From Longibacter salinarum (GTDB lineage: Bacteria > Bacteroidota > Rhodothermia > Rhodothermales > Salinibacteraceae): a DNA stretch of 64,000 nucleotides. Position 1 is the stretch's first letter. Each line of letters begins with the position of its first letter. The position numbers were made by a program, and so were the translations under genes. The notes below the pieces were generated by a model, which was given only the letters and a program-made list of their open reading frames with translations, searched no databases and was not told the origin of the DNA. This document shows, piece after piece, positions 1-8,097 of the stretch. The stretch covers positions 1 to 64,000 of the forward strand of contig NZ_PDEQ01000012.1 of assembly GCF_002554795.1 (NCBI RefSeq). Direction: 5' to 3'.

Positions 1-438
1 GCCTGTTCAGGTGACCAAGGCACACGCCTTCGGGCCTGCGCGCCTCGTGTACCACTGGGCGATCGGCGAAGAGCGGCCCTGGCGCCTGGTGACCAACGCC
101 CCCTCGCCGAGCGCGGTGCTCCGGCACTACCGCACTCGGATGTGGATCGAAGAGCTCTTTGGGGACTGGCAAGGGGGCCGCTTTCAACTGCATCGCACGC
201 GGCTGCAGGCCCCGGAGCGCATCGCGAGGCTCGTCCTTGTACTCAGCCTCATCTACGTCTGGCTCATCGCCGTCGCAAGCGCCGTCGTCAAACGAGGCGA
301 CCGATGCTCCGTGGACCGATCCGACCGACGGGACCGAAGCTACCTTGCAATCGGCCTGCGATGGATCCGGCGATGTTTGCAGAACGACGCCCCCATCGAC
401 ATGCGATTTACCCCCTATTTTTGAAAACTGTCCGGTAG
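1..438 (+). mobile_element. 3' end of an IS4-superfamily insertion sequence
   Basis: This is the right-hand part of an insertion sequence whose left part lies outside the window. It carries the transposase C-terminus and ends 14 bases after its stop codon. The terminal sequence AAAACTGTCCGGTAG (424-438) reads on the other strand as CTACCGGACAGTTTT. The 208-bp element at 58917-59124 has the same terminal inverted repeat. The end is followed by CTAG (439-442), a likely 4-bp target duplication, and then directly by a GTTCAGG-type heptad array. Because only one end is visible, the duplication cannot be confirmed here. Confidence 0.7.
2..424 (+). CDS. IS4-superfamily transposase, C-terminal fragment
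   Basis: This is the C-terminal part of a DDE transposase. The frame is open to the first base of the window, so the 5' part is missing only because the window starts here. The YREK-like signature of IS4-superfamily enzymes is visible as YRTRMWIEELFGDWQ, about 40 residues into the fragment. It supplies the catalytic Glu, and Gln replaces the usual final Lys. The downstream stretch FQLHRTRLQAPERIARL and a hydrophobic segment (LVLVLSLIYVWLIAV) are typical of the family C-terminus, as is the basic KRGDRCSVDRSDRRD tail. It acts on the ends of its own element. Whether the whole gene is intact cannot be judged from this window. Confidence 0.8.
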   Translation, partial: PVQVTKAHAFGPARLVYHWAIGEERPWRLVTNAPSPSAVLRHYRTRMWIEELFGDWQGGRFQLHRTRLQAPERIARLVLVLSLIYVWLIAVASAVVKRGDRCSVDRSDRRDRSYLAIGLRWIRRCLQNDAPIDMRFTPYF

Positions 439-444
439 CTAGCT

Positions 445-493
445 GTGAACGTTGAACCCTGAACTCTGAACCCTGAACGCTGAACTTTGAACC
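445..493. repeat. Heptad repeat array, seven 7-bp units (GTTCAGG type, minus orientation)
   Basis: Seven contiguous 7-bp units follow the pattern [CTG]TGAAC[CTG]: gtgaacg, ttgaacc, ctgaact, ctgaacc, ctgaacg, ctgaact, ttgaacc. On the other strand this is GTTCAGG/GTTCAGA. The same unit family recurs at 27311-27359, 31295-31329, 58884-58911 and 59130-59186. The array lies between the IS end and the promoter region of the M16 protease operon. Confidence 0.85.
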
Positions 494-581
494 GTAACCG
501 TTTTCCTCTACCTTACGTCTGATGTTTGTAAGCGGCATCTTTATTTATCGTACCGCACCTTTCCCTAATCATCGTTGAATC

Positions 582-2003
582 ATGCATTTCGCTAACCGAC
601 TGGCGTGGGCCGTCCTCGCGCCATTAGTTTGCCTCGTTCTTGCCGCCGGTGCGCCGGATGCGCAAGCCGCAACGCCGGATACGACCGGCACGTCCTTCTC
701 CGTCCCCGTCGAGTATCACACACTCGACAACGGACTGAAGGTGGTGGTTTCGGAAGACCATACTGCTCCCACCGCTGTCGTTGCGGTCTACTACAACATC
801 GGCTTTCGCATCGAGCCCCGCGATCGCACCGGCTTCGCTCATCTCTTCGAACACATGATGTTTCAGGGCTCGGAGAACCTGGGCAAAATGGAGTTCGTCA
901 AGCTCGTCCAGAGTAACGGAGGCATCCTCAATGGCTCGACGCGCTTCGACTTCACGAACTACTTCCAGGTCGTTCCCTCGCACAAGCTCGAGACCATGCT
1001 CTGGGCCGAGGCGGACCGGATGCGCAGCCTCAAAGTGACGCAGGCCAACCTCACCAATCAGCAGGGCGTCGTCAAAAACGAGGTCAAGGTGAACGTCCTG
1101 AATCGTCCGTACGGTGGCTTCCCATGGCTGGACATGCCGCAGTACGCCAACGAGAACTGGTTCAACGCGCACAACTTCTACGGAGACCTTGAGGACCTCG
1201 AAGCAGCGACGCTGGACGACGTGCAGTCATTCTTCGACTCCTACTACGCACCCAACAATGCCGTTGTGGTGATCGCTGGAGACGTTGACCCGAAGGAGAC
1301 GCTGAACATGGTCGAAGAGTACTTCGGCGACATCCCCTCGCGCGAACGACCGGACATGCCGGACATCAGCGAGCCGCGCCAGACGAAGGAAAAGCGATTC
1401 ACGAAAGTCGACTCGCTGGCGCAGCGCCCGGCGGTAGCGTTCTCTTACCACATGCCCGAGCGCAACACGCCGGAATACTATGCGATGGGCCTGATCGACC
1501 AGATTCTCGTTCAGGGCAACGACAGCCGGCTGTACCGCAAGCTGGTACCGGAGCGCGGACTGACCGGCAATGTGAGCGGCGGCATCAACCAGCTTGGCAA
1601 CATGTTCAATTACAACGGGCCGATGCTGTGGACCGCGTCGCTCATCCACGACCCCAGCGTGTCGCCCGACACCGTCATGCAGGCGGTGGACACAGTCATC
1701 AAGCCGCTTCGCACAGAGCTCGTCGACGAGGCTGTGCTCGACCGCGCTCGCGTCAAGATGAAGTCGCAGCTCTTCGACACGCTGACGCAGTTTGGCGGCT
1801 TCGGGCGAGCAGATCTGCTGGCCTCGTTTGCGCTCTTCGACGACGACCCCTCGCGCATCAACGACATCCTCGCGCAGTTCGATCAGGTGACGCCGGAGCT
1901 GATTCGATCGACCGCGCAGGAATACCTCCGTCCCACGAACCGCACGGTGCTGGTTCTGGAAGCCGGAGCCGGAGCAGGCGATTCGGCCCAGTCATCCAAC
2001 TAG
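582..2003 (+). CDS. M16 family zinc metallopeptidase, catalytic subunit
   Basis: This is a secreted or periplasmic M16 (insulinase/pitrilysin-type) metalloprotease of 473 residues. A signal peptide covers about residues 1-29 and ends in DAQA. The inverted zinc motif HxxEH is intact as HLFEH (residues 87-91) in GFAHLFEHMMFQGSEN. The protein has the length of a single M16A+M16C half. The partner gene starts 64 bases downstream and lacks the zinc motif. That arrangement matches bacterial M16 pairs in which one active and one inactive subunit form the peptide-degrading clamshell. The ATG follows a typical weak, non-Shine-Dalgarno leader. The substrate is not predictable, and peptide clearance in the envelope is an inference. 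Confidence 0.93.
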   Translation: MHFANRLAWAVLAPLVCLVLAAGAPDAQAATPDTTGTSFSVPVEYHTLDNGLKVVVSEDHTAPTAVVAVYYNIGFRIEPRDRTGFAHLFEHMMFQGSENLGKMEFVKLVQSNGGILNGSTRFDFTNYFQVVPSHKLETMLWAEADRMRSLKVTQANLTNQQGVVKNEVKVNVLNRPYGGFPWLDMPQYANENWFNAHNFYGDLEDLEAATLDDVQSFFDSYYAPNNAVVVIAGDVDPKETLNMVEEYFGDIPSRERPDMPDISEPRQTKEKRFTKVDSLAQRPAVAFSYHMPERNTPEYYAMGLIDQILVQGNDSRLYRKLVPERGLTGNVSGGINQLGNMFNYNGPMLWTASLIHDPSVSPDTVMQAVDTVIKPLRTELVDEAVLDRARVKMKSQLFDTLTQFGGFGRADLLASFALFDDDPSRINDILAQFDQVTPELIRSTAQEYLRPTNRTVLVLEAGAGAGDSAQSSN

Positions 2004-2067
2004 ACGTGGCCGTCTGATCCGTTTCCACACCCCACCGTCGTCTCCTCTCTGTATTCGCTTTTCCATC

Positions 2068-3459
2068 ATGTCTCGATTTGTCGTTTCACTATTGTCCGTT
2101 CTCCTCGCGGCCTTCCTCGTCGCCGCTCCATCCCAGGCGCAGGAGCAACCGCCACCCGGAGGTGAACCTAAGCCGTTCTCCGTTCCCGAGCGTACGTCGC
2201 TTACCCTAGATAATGGGATGCAGGTCACGTTCGTCGAATATGGGAACGTCCCGAAAGTCACTCTCGCCGCCGTCGTGAGCGCCGGGAACGTCAACGAAGG
2301 TCCAGAAGAAGTCTGGCTCAGCGACCTGCTGGGCGACCTCATCTCGGAGGGCACAACCACGCGGACGAGCGCCGAGATTTCCGCGGAAGCCGCACGCATG
2401 GGCGGCGAGATCAACATCGGTGTCTCCCCGGACCGCACGCGCCTGACGACCGATGTCCTCTCGGAGTTCGCTCCGGATGCTGCCCGCCTCATGGCGGATC
2501 TGCTGAAGAACCCGAGCCTGCCGGAAGAAGAGCTGACCCGCCTGAAGCGTGACCGTATACGCCAGCTTTCGGTGCAGCTCTCGCAGCCGCAGCAGCAGGC
2601 ATTCGCCGAGTTTCGCAAGGTACTCTACAGTGACGATCACCCGTACGGTCGCGTCTTTCCCGAGCAGAGCATGCTGGAGGCCTACACCATCGACGATGTC
2701 GAGCGCTTCTACGCAGAGAACTTCGGGGCGCAGCGCACGCATCTGTACGTCGTCGGCAACTTTGACCCAGGCGCCACGGAGCAGGCGATCCGTGACGCAT
2801 TCGGCGATTGGGAAGAAGGCCCCGAGACTGCGACGAACCCGCCATCCCCGTCGAGCGAGCGGCAGATCCACATCATCGATCAGCCCGGCGCGAAGCAGTC
2901 GAACGTTTACGTCGGTCTGCCGGTGATCGACCCGTCACACGAGGACTACGTGGCGCTGCAGGTCACCAACTCCCTCCTCGGCGGCTCATTCGCCTCGCGC
3001 ATCACGAGTAATATTCGCGAGGACAAGGGCTACACCTACTCGCCGAATAGCACGGTCTCCTCGCGCTACCGGGATGCGTACTGGGCTGAGATCGCTGCGA
3101 TTACGACGGAAGCCACCGGCCCGGCGCTGAAGGAGATCTTCTATGAGATCGACAGCCTGCAGACGACGCCTCCGCCGGCCGAAGAACTCGAGGCCATTCA
3201 GAACTATCTGGCCGGCACCTTTGTGCTGCAAAACTCTTCTCGTGGCGGCATCTACGGACAGCTCGCATTCCTCGACCTTCACGGACTGCCCGATGACTTC
3301 CTGACGGGCTACGTCGACGCCGTCTATGCCGTTACGCCGGAAGACGTCCAACGCATCACGCAGACGTACCTGGACGACGAGAAAATGACTATTGTCGTTG
3401 CCGGAGATCGCAGCAAGATCGAGGAGCAGTTGAAGGACTTCGGGCCGATCGCGGAGTAA
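2068..3459 (+). CDS. M16 family peptidase-like protein, non-catalytic partner subunit
   Basis: This 463-residue exported protein (signal peptide about 1-24, ending PSQAQ) belongs to the M16 family. Where the active homologue has HxxEH it reads WLSDLLGDLISEG, so the zinc ligands are missing. The C-terminal half keeps the substrate-binding element GGSFASRITSNIREDKGYTY, which contains the conserved R...Y pattern of the non-catalytic subunit. It lies immediately downstream of the active M16 subunit in the same orientation and is probably co-transcribed with it. The most likely role is the inactive half of a heterodimeric M16B peptidase, which completes the chamber and binds peptide. Confidence 0.92.
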   Translation: MSRFVVSLLSVLLAAFLVAAPSQAQEQPPPGGEPKPFSVPERTSLTLDNGMQVTFVEYGNVPKVTLAAVVSAGNVNEGPEEVWLSDLLGDLISEGTTTRTSAEISAEAARMGGEINIGVSPDRTRLTTDVLSEFAPDAARLMADLLKNPSLPEEELTRLKRDRIRQLSVQLSQPQQQAFAEFRKVLYSDDHPYGRVFPEQSMLEAYTIDDVERFYAENFGAQRTHLYVVGNFDPGATEQAIRDAFGDWEEGPETATNPPSPSSERQIHIIDQPGAKQSNVYVGLPVIDPSHEDYVALQVTNSLLGGSFASRITSNIREDKGYTYSPNSTVSSRYRDAYWAEIAAITTEATGPALKEIFYEIDSLQTTPPPAEELEAIQNYLAGTFVLQNSSRGGIYGQLAFLDLHGLPDDFLTGYVDAVYAVTPEDVQRITQTYLDDEKMTIVVAGDRSKIEEQLKDFGPIAE

Positions 3460-3751
3460 ACTTGTTCGGTCGGATTACGTCCATCCGTCGCCCGGATCGG
3501 GTCGTGTGGTTTTCACCACGCGGTCAGGTTCGGGCGATGTTTATTGTACCGGTGCGTCAGGAGATGCGCGGTCCTCCAATCACGCCTGCACTCTCGCACC
3601 GGAGTTACACTGCCGAAACAGACTCTCGTAACTTCTCCCGGGTTCGCTGCGTCTTTGTGTATGGATATCGAGACCGCCAGACGGTTCGCGCAGCAACCAA
3701 TGTGGCCTCCGCGGCTCTGCGGGCGGTGATTTTCCAAGATACCGTTGCTTT

Positions 3752-4390
3752 ATGCACACCGACTCTCCCGATATGTCATGGACGTGGCTATTGCGTGAGG
3801 GAATGATCCCTGTGCTTGCTATGGCTGTGATCATATGGATCGCCAGCATCGACCTCTCCGTCACGCCAGCCTGGTCATCAGAGCCCACCTTCGGAGCGGG
3901 TTCGACGCCGGACGCACCGGTCTCATCCGCATCGCTGACCGGTGGCGACTCTGCCGTGGAGCCTCCGTCCTTTTCGCTGATGCTCCCTGTCGCCAACATG
4001 TCGGCATCCGATCTGGTCGACACCTTCGATGATGCGCGATCGGGTGGCCGAACGCACAAAGCCATCGACATTATGGCCCCGAGCGGAACGCCCGTGGTTG
4101 CTACGGCTGACGGCGTCGTCATGAAACGCCATACGGGAGATCTTGGCGGAAAAAGTCTGTACGTCGCGTCGCTCGATTCGTCGTACGTGTTCTACTACGC
4201 GCACCTGTCGCAGTACGCCTCGGGTGTGACGTCAGGAACGCCCGTGAGCGCCGGCGACACGATTGGCTTTGTCGGTACAACCGGCAACGCAAACACCCCG
4301 CACCTCCACTTCGCAATCTGGGCCGTGGATGGACGCCTTCAATCATCGTCCCGGCACCCCATCAATCCGTATCCGCTGCTCGCTCCGTAG
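3752..4390 (+). CDS. M23 family (LytM-type) metallopeptidase
   Basis: This is a 212-residue peptidoglycan endopeptidase-like protein. An N-terminal transmembrane anchor or uncleaved signal covers about residues 14-33 (LLREGMIPVLAMAVIIWIASI), followed by a low-complexity linker. The M23 domain occupies about residues 85-212. Its expected metal ligands are present: H102 and D106 in THKAID, and H186 in HLHF (183-187 region), with the catalytic H151 in YYAHLSQ. Members cleave cross-links in the cell wall or serve as activators of other hydrolases. It is convergent with the flavin oxidase gene (16-bp gap). The 290 bases upstream contain no convincing gene, so it is probably transcribed alone. Confidence 0.9.
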   Translation: MHTDSPDMSWTWLLREGMIPVLAMAVIIWIASIDLSVTPAWSSEPTFGAGSTPDAPVSSASLTGGDSAVEPPSFSLMLPVANMSASDLVDTFDDARSGGRTHKAIDIMAPSGTPVVATADGVVMKRHTGDLGGKSLYVASLDSSYVFYYAHLSQYASGVTSGTPVSAGDTIGFVGTTGNANTPHLHFAIWAVDGRLQSSSRHPINPYPLLAP

Positions 4391-4406
4391 TCGATGCCGG
4401 ATCCGC

Positions 4407-5492
4407 TCATTCTGCTACCGGCGCGATGAGGTCCGGTGTGAGGTCGTCGACCGATGTGACGCCGGACAGACCCATCGCCACGTCGAGTTCATTTGCGAGA
4501 ATCCGCAGCACGTCCTCAACTCCGGCCTGTCCGTTGGCGGCGAGTCCCCACAGAATCGGCCGTCCGATGCAGACCCCATCGGCCCCGAGCGCCAGCGCTT
4601 TGAGGACATCCGTCCCACGGCGGATGCCACCATCCATCAGGATCTCGGTCCCAGTACCTTCCAGCGCCTGCACGATCTCGGGCAAAACGGTAATTGTCGC
4701 CGGGGACGTATCCAGCTGCCGTCCCCCGTGGTTGGACACGATGACACCGTCTGCGCCATGTTCTGCCGCACGCCGCGCGTCGTCTCCTCGCACGACACCT
4801 TTGATCCAGACCGGCAAATCCGTCAGCCCCGCCAGCCAGTCAAGGTCTGACCACTTTAAGCTCCTATCGAAGTTCTGCTCGACGTACGCTCCGAGGCCAG
4901 ACCCTTCCGTTTCCGGAAAGGTCGGTTTACCGGAGGCCTCCAGGTTCTGCATCGAAATCCCTTCCGGCAATGTAAACCCGTTCCGTTCGTCTCGCTCGCG
5001 CACGCTCCAGACCTGCGCATCGGCCGTGAGGACCAGGGCCGAGCAGCCCGCCGCCTCCGCGCGTCGCACGAGATCGCGCGTGGCCTGCCGATCCCGGTAC
5101 ACATACAGCTGAAACCAGACCGGTCCCGACGCAGCCGCCACGACGTCCTCGACCGCCGTTGTAGCGAGCGTGCTCAGAATCATCACCGTTCCGGCGTTCC
5201 CCGCAGCCCGAACCGTGTCCAGCTCCCCCTGTTCGCTCGCAAGCCGATGAAACGCCGTGGGAGCAATCAGGATGGGGCAGTCGATGCGCTCACCACCAAT
5301 TGATATCGACAATGAGCGGTCTTCCACGTCCTGCATCACGTGGTACCGAATCGCCAGCCGGTCATAAGCTCGGTCATTATTCCGCAGCGTAATCTCGTCG
5401 CTTGCGCCCCCGGCGTAGTAATCGTACACCATCTTTGGGAGCTGTTTGCAAGCTTTCTCCCGATACTGCTCAAGACTGAAGATCGATGACAT
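4407..5492 (-). CDS. FMN-dependent alpha-hydroxy-acid oxidizing protein (lactate/glycolate oxidase family)
   Basis: This cytosolic 361-residue flavoenzyme has the (beta/alpha)8 fold of L-lactate dehydrogenase, lactate oxidase and glycolate oxidase. It oxidises a 2-hydroxy acid to the 2-oxo acid using FMN. The active-site segment IVSNHGGRQLDTS supplies the catalytic His (residue 255) and the substrate-binding Arg (258). The FMN-binding Lys is at about 231 (WIKGVV), and the glycine-rich phosphate site is DGGIRRGTDVLKAL (about 287-300). The start was set at the ATG at 5492, giving MSSIFSLEQYREKA, the usual family N-terminus. A longer in-frame ATG at 5561 would add 23 residues with no family similarity. 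The exact substrate cannot be fixed by sequence. Confidence 0.92.
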   Translation of the reverse strand: MSSIFSLEQYREKACKQLPKMVYDYYAGGASDEITLRNNDRAYDRLAIRYHVMQDVEDRSLSISIGGERIDCPILIAPTAFHRLASEQGELDTVRAAGNAGTVMILSTLATTAVEDVVAAASGPVWFQLYVYRDRQATRDLVRRAEAAGCSALVLTADAQVWSVRERDERNGFTLPEGISMQNLEASGKPTFPETEGSGLGAYVEQNFDRSLKWSDLDWLAGLTDLPVWIKGVVRGDDARRAAEHGADGVIVSNHGGRQLDTSPATITVLPEIVQALEGTGTEILMDGGIRRGTDVLKALALGADGVCIGRPILWGLAANGQAGVEDVLRILANELDVAMGLSGVTSVDDLTPDLIAPVAE

Positions 5493-5561
5493 ATCTTTCA
5501 CGGACTGCACGCAAATAGATGAACGAATGGCCTTCTCCTCTACAAGAAGGTCTTTTCTCAA

Positions 5562-6109
5562 ACAAATGAAACCGGGGGCAAAATCGGCTTCTTCTCTTGG
5601 CTTAAAGAAGGCGATATAACTGACTCACACCGATCTTGACCAATCAAAGTCAATTGAATCAACGGATATCCGGTTTGAGAACATCAATGCATTCCTTCTT
5701 GACGAGATGATCGGTGCCCAACCATATGAGTCATCAGTTTAGAGCATGCACGACTGAACACTCAGATGGTGCACCTCTACAATCCATTGGATGACAGACG
5801 GTATCATCCATTTCATCACCCCAGAAGGCACCGGATGACGGCGTTCGAACTCACTCACGGAGTGCTTATCCGAGCAGGCAAAGGCGTATAGTGAACATCC
5901 CACGTGCAGAATATACGTCGGTGCAGTATTCGTATGAGCCTGCGGCGAACGCGTCAGAAGGTACACTCGCTGCATCTGATGGGGTTAATTTTTAACCCGC
6001 ATATGTAAAACGAAACGCCCCCTTGATCCAAGACTAAAAAGGTAACGGATTCGACGCGGCTCCTGCACACCCTGTTGGAGCTGTATAACAATCCGTTCCG
6101 AACGACGCC
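5562..6109. other. 548-bp gene-free, relatively AT-rich intergenic region
   Basis: No convincing coding sequence is seen. Base composition is visibly lower in GC than in the flanking genes. The one clear local structure is a perfect hairpin/palindrome at 5982-5998 (GGGTTAA-TTT-TTAACCC). It lies between the divergent oxidase and small-membrane-protein genes and could be an operator. Confidence 0.6.
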
Positions 6110-6424
6110 ATGAAACGATTTCTCTCTCTTGCTCTCGCCGCTATTGGCGCCTGGGTGCTCGTCAGTTTTGGTGGTGCAATGATCGACACCGCCCGCGCCG
6201 AGTTCTGGACCCAGAGCCTGATGTGGTCGCTCGTCACGACGCTCGTGCTCGCGCCCGTGCTTATCCTGATGTCCACTCGATCGGACACCAAATCGGCTGA
6301 GCCGGAAACGCAGCCCGAAGCCGAAAAAGATCAGCCCGACGCGTTCGTGCCCGAAGAGTCCGACCGGATGCGCTCGCTCTGGCCAGAAGACGCATCGAAG
6401 AAAGGGGACAAGGAGGTCGCGTAA
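6110..6424 (+). CDS. Small membrane protein of unknown function
   Basis: This 104-residue protein is not recognised. Two hydrophobic segments are visible: residues about 4-22 (FLSLALAAIGAWVLVSFGG) and about 34-54 (LMWSLVTTLVLAPVLILM). A highly acidic cytoplasmic-type tail rich in Glu, Asp, Pro and Lys follows. The gene is followed within about 65 bases by a strong intrinsic terminator, which supports it being a real short transcript. The upstream region is long and gene-free. No function is proposed. Confidence 0.65.
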   Translation: MKRFLSLALAAIGAWVLVSFGGAMIDTARAEFWTQSLMWSLVTTLVLAPVLILMSTRSDTKSAEPETQPEAEKDQPDAFVPEESDRMRSLWPEDASKKGDKEVA

Positions 6425-6488
6425 CCCCTGCTGCGCCCCCTTCCTGTAGTGACGCGGGTTGTTCTGACGGCTCCAATCTCATACGAAA

Positions 6489-6523
6489 CCCCGTCTTATC
6501 TCGCGATAAGGCGGGGATTTTTT
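6489..6523 (+). terminator. Rho-independent terminator
   Basis: A 12-bp stem, CCCCGTCTTATC (6489-6500) pairing with GATAAGGCGGGG (6505-6516, one G-U), closes a TCGC loop and is followed by ATTTTTTG. It terminates the small membrane protein gene. Confidence 0.85.
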
Positions 6524-6570
6524 GTGCTACGTAATGTCGAAGATCAGGTCACGCCTCCACTTGACCTCGT

Positions 6571-7725
6571 TCAGTTCTGTAACGGAGCTGATGTCATTTC
6601 TCCATAGGGTTGCCCGTCAAGACGGGCGCGGACTGTCGGCAGAGCATCGGGAAATTCGCGCTGAAGATACGCCACCATCTTCTCACGGATCTCGCACCGC
6701 AACTCCCATAGCACAGGTGCACTCTCGGCACTTGCCAGACACCGAAGCTCGATGGTCTTCTCCGTGGTCTCCGTTACGTGAAGCCTCCAGACTTCCCCGT
6801 CCCAGTGCTCAGAGGCTTCCACCACACGTCCCAATTCTTCTCGGACCGCGTCGATTGGCGTCGTATGATCGACGTAGAGATAAACCGTACCGAGCAGATC
6901 GGAGGAGGTCCTCGTCCAATTCTGAAATGGTTCTTCGACGAAATGGGTGATGGGCAAGACGATGCGCCGCTTGTCCCAGACCCGCACCACCACGTACGTC
7001 AGCGTGATCTCCTCCACCCACCCGAAGTCTCCCTGCACAACGACGACATCGTCCACGCGGATCGGCTGGGTGAACGCGATCTGGATGCCCGCGACCAGAT
7101 TACCCAGCGTACGTTGGGCGGCAATACCGAAGATGATACCGAACACCCCCGCCGAAGCAAGAATGCCCGCCCCGACCTCACGAAAGGGCTCATACTGAAG
7201 CAGCACGAGTGCGGCTGCAATCACGACGATAACCGTCGACACGATCCGCCGCAAGATCCGCATTTGGGTTACGATCTTTCGCGCCTTCAGATTGTCCGGA
7301 ACGTCCGTTGCGTAATGCTCTGCTATCGCCTCTTCGGCCGCATGGAGCAATTCGAGGATAAGCCACGTCGCCGCTCCTAAGAAAAGAACCTGCAGAATCC
7401 CCTCTACCCACGGCGTATACTCACCCAGACTGTCCCGCACCGTCGGTATCGAAATCAGAACGCCGATGGTCGGCATCAGAAGCCGCATCGGACCCCGGAT
7501 ATGGCGAAGCAGCACCCCACGCAGTGGCAACTCCATGTTCACGCGGCGCGTCACCACGCGGATAATCCGACGCATCAACAGATTGGCCACATAGCCAAGA
7601 AGGGCTGCTCCCGCCATCACCCCCAGCACTTCGAGCGGCGACAATTCAGGAGGCGGAGACTCACTGGAGAAAAGGTCGCTGAGTTGCATCGGGCTGGTCG
7701 AGAAGGATGACAAAAATGAATGCAC
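6571..7725 (-). CDS. MscS family mechanosensitive ion channel
   Basis: This is an inner-membrane small-conductance mechanosensitive channel that vents solutes on hypo-osmotic shock. About four hydrophobic segments precede the pore helix. The pore region is AGILASAGVFGIIFGIAAQRTLGNLVAGIQIAF, rich in Gly and Ala as in TM3 of MscS. The beta domain follows with PIRVDDVVVVQGDFGWVEEITLTYVVVRVWDKRRIVLP and then FVEEPFQNWTRTSS. The full frame encodes 384 residues. An alternative ATG at 7689 would remove the first 12 residues (MHSFLSSFSTSP), and either start is possible. Osmotic protection fits a halophilic lifestyle and the betaine-binding protein at the right edge of the window. Confidence 0.9.
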   Translation of the reverse strand: MHSFLSSFSTSPMQLSDLFSSESPPPELSPLEVLGVMAGAALLGYVANLLMRRIIRVVTRRVNMELPLRGVLLRHIRGPMRLLMPTIGVLISIPTVRDSLGEYTPWVEGILQVLFLGAATWLILELLHAAEEAIAEHYATDVPDNLKARKIVTQMRILRRIVSTVIVVIAAALVLLQYEPFREVGAGILASAGVFGIIFGIAAQRTLGNLVAGIQIAFTQPIRVDDVVVVQGDFGWVEEITLTYVVVRVWDKRRIVLPITHFVEEPFQNWTRTSSDLLGTVYLYVDHTTPIDAVREELGRVVEASEHWDGEVWRLHVTETTEKTIELRCLASAESAPVLWELRCEIREKMVAYLQREFPDALPTVRARLDGQPYGEMTSAPLQN

Positions 7726-7780
7726 AGTTCGCTTACGCCCCTCCTTCTCACAGTGTCCGTCACGCCCCTCCTTCTACGCT

Positions 7781-7808
7781 CCACCGTCGCACGGCCGTGC
7801 GACAGTGG
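7781..7808. repeat. 28-bp palindrome, copy 1
   Basis: The left half CCACCGTCGCACGG is followed by its reverse complement with one mismatch (A at 7804). A perfect copy of the same palindrome is at 31328-31355. Both copies are intergenic and near short-period arrays. Confidence 0.8.
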
Positions 7809-8044
7809 TTGCATTGAGCGCTGCAAACGCTTTGAACCTTGAGAATCTGTTAGGCCGACAGCTCGCAGCCCCCAAGTGTACGGACCTTCCGACGGTCGGT
7901 CCTCGGGACGCCTGTGCAACCAGGCCTCGTTCGTTTTGCGCACCGTGTCTATGGCACACGTGCCACAGGATCACAATCAGGCCTGCGAATAAACAGGAAC
8001 GTCCGAGCTTAGGTTTTTGAGACCCATCCGCTAAACAAGTTCTC

Positions 8045-8092
8045 AACGTATTAACGTATCAACGCTCCAACGTCCCAACGAACACACGCCCC
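8045..8092. repeat. Octad repeat array (AACGTATT type, 8-bp period)
   Basis: Consecutive 8-bp units are aacgtatt, aacgtatc, aacgctcc, aacgtccc, aacgaaca, cacgcccc. The first positions (AACG) are conserved and the rest drift. The array ends at the smc stop codon, and there is no tRNA, hairpin or coding explanation. Confidence 0.7.
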
Positions 8093-8097
8093 TACGC

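Larger units (their letters stand above)
7726..8097. other. Repeat-bearing intergenic region between smc and the MscS gene
   Basis: There is no gene here. The region holds two copies of a 14-bp direct repeat ACGCCCCTCCTTCT (7735-7748, just inside it, and 7762-7775), a 28-bp near-perfect palindrome (7781-7808), and an 8-bp-periodic array (8045-8092) that runs up to the smc stop codon. All are described separately. An open frame at 7805-8020 has no coding features. Confidence 0.6.

Noticed and set aside
445-493. CRISPR array
   Set aside because: The units are 7 bp, directly tandem and have no spacers, and no cas genes are nearby.
3462-3806. 114-codon frame between the M16 and M23 genes
   Set aside because: It overlaps the start of the M23 gene, has no recognisable motif or export signal, and shows irregular composition.
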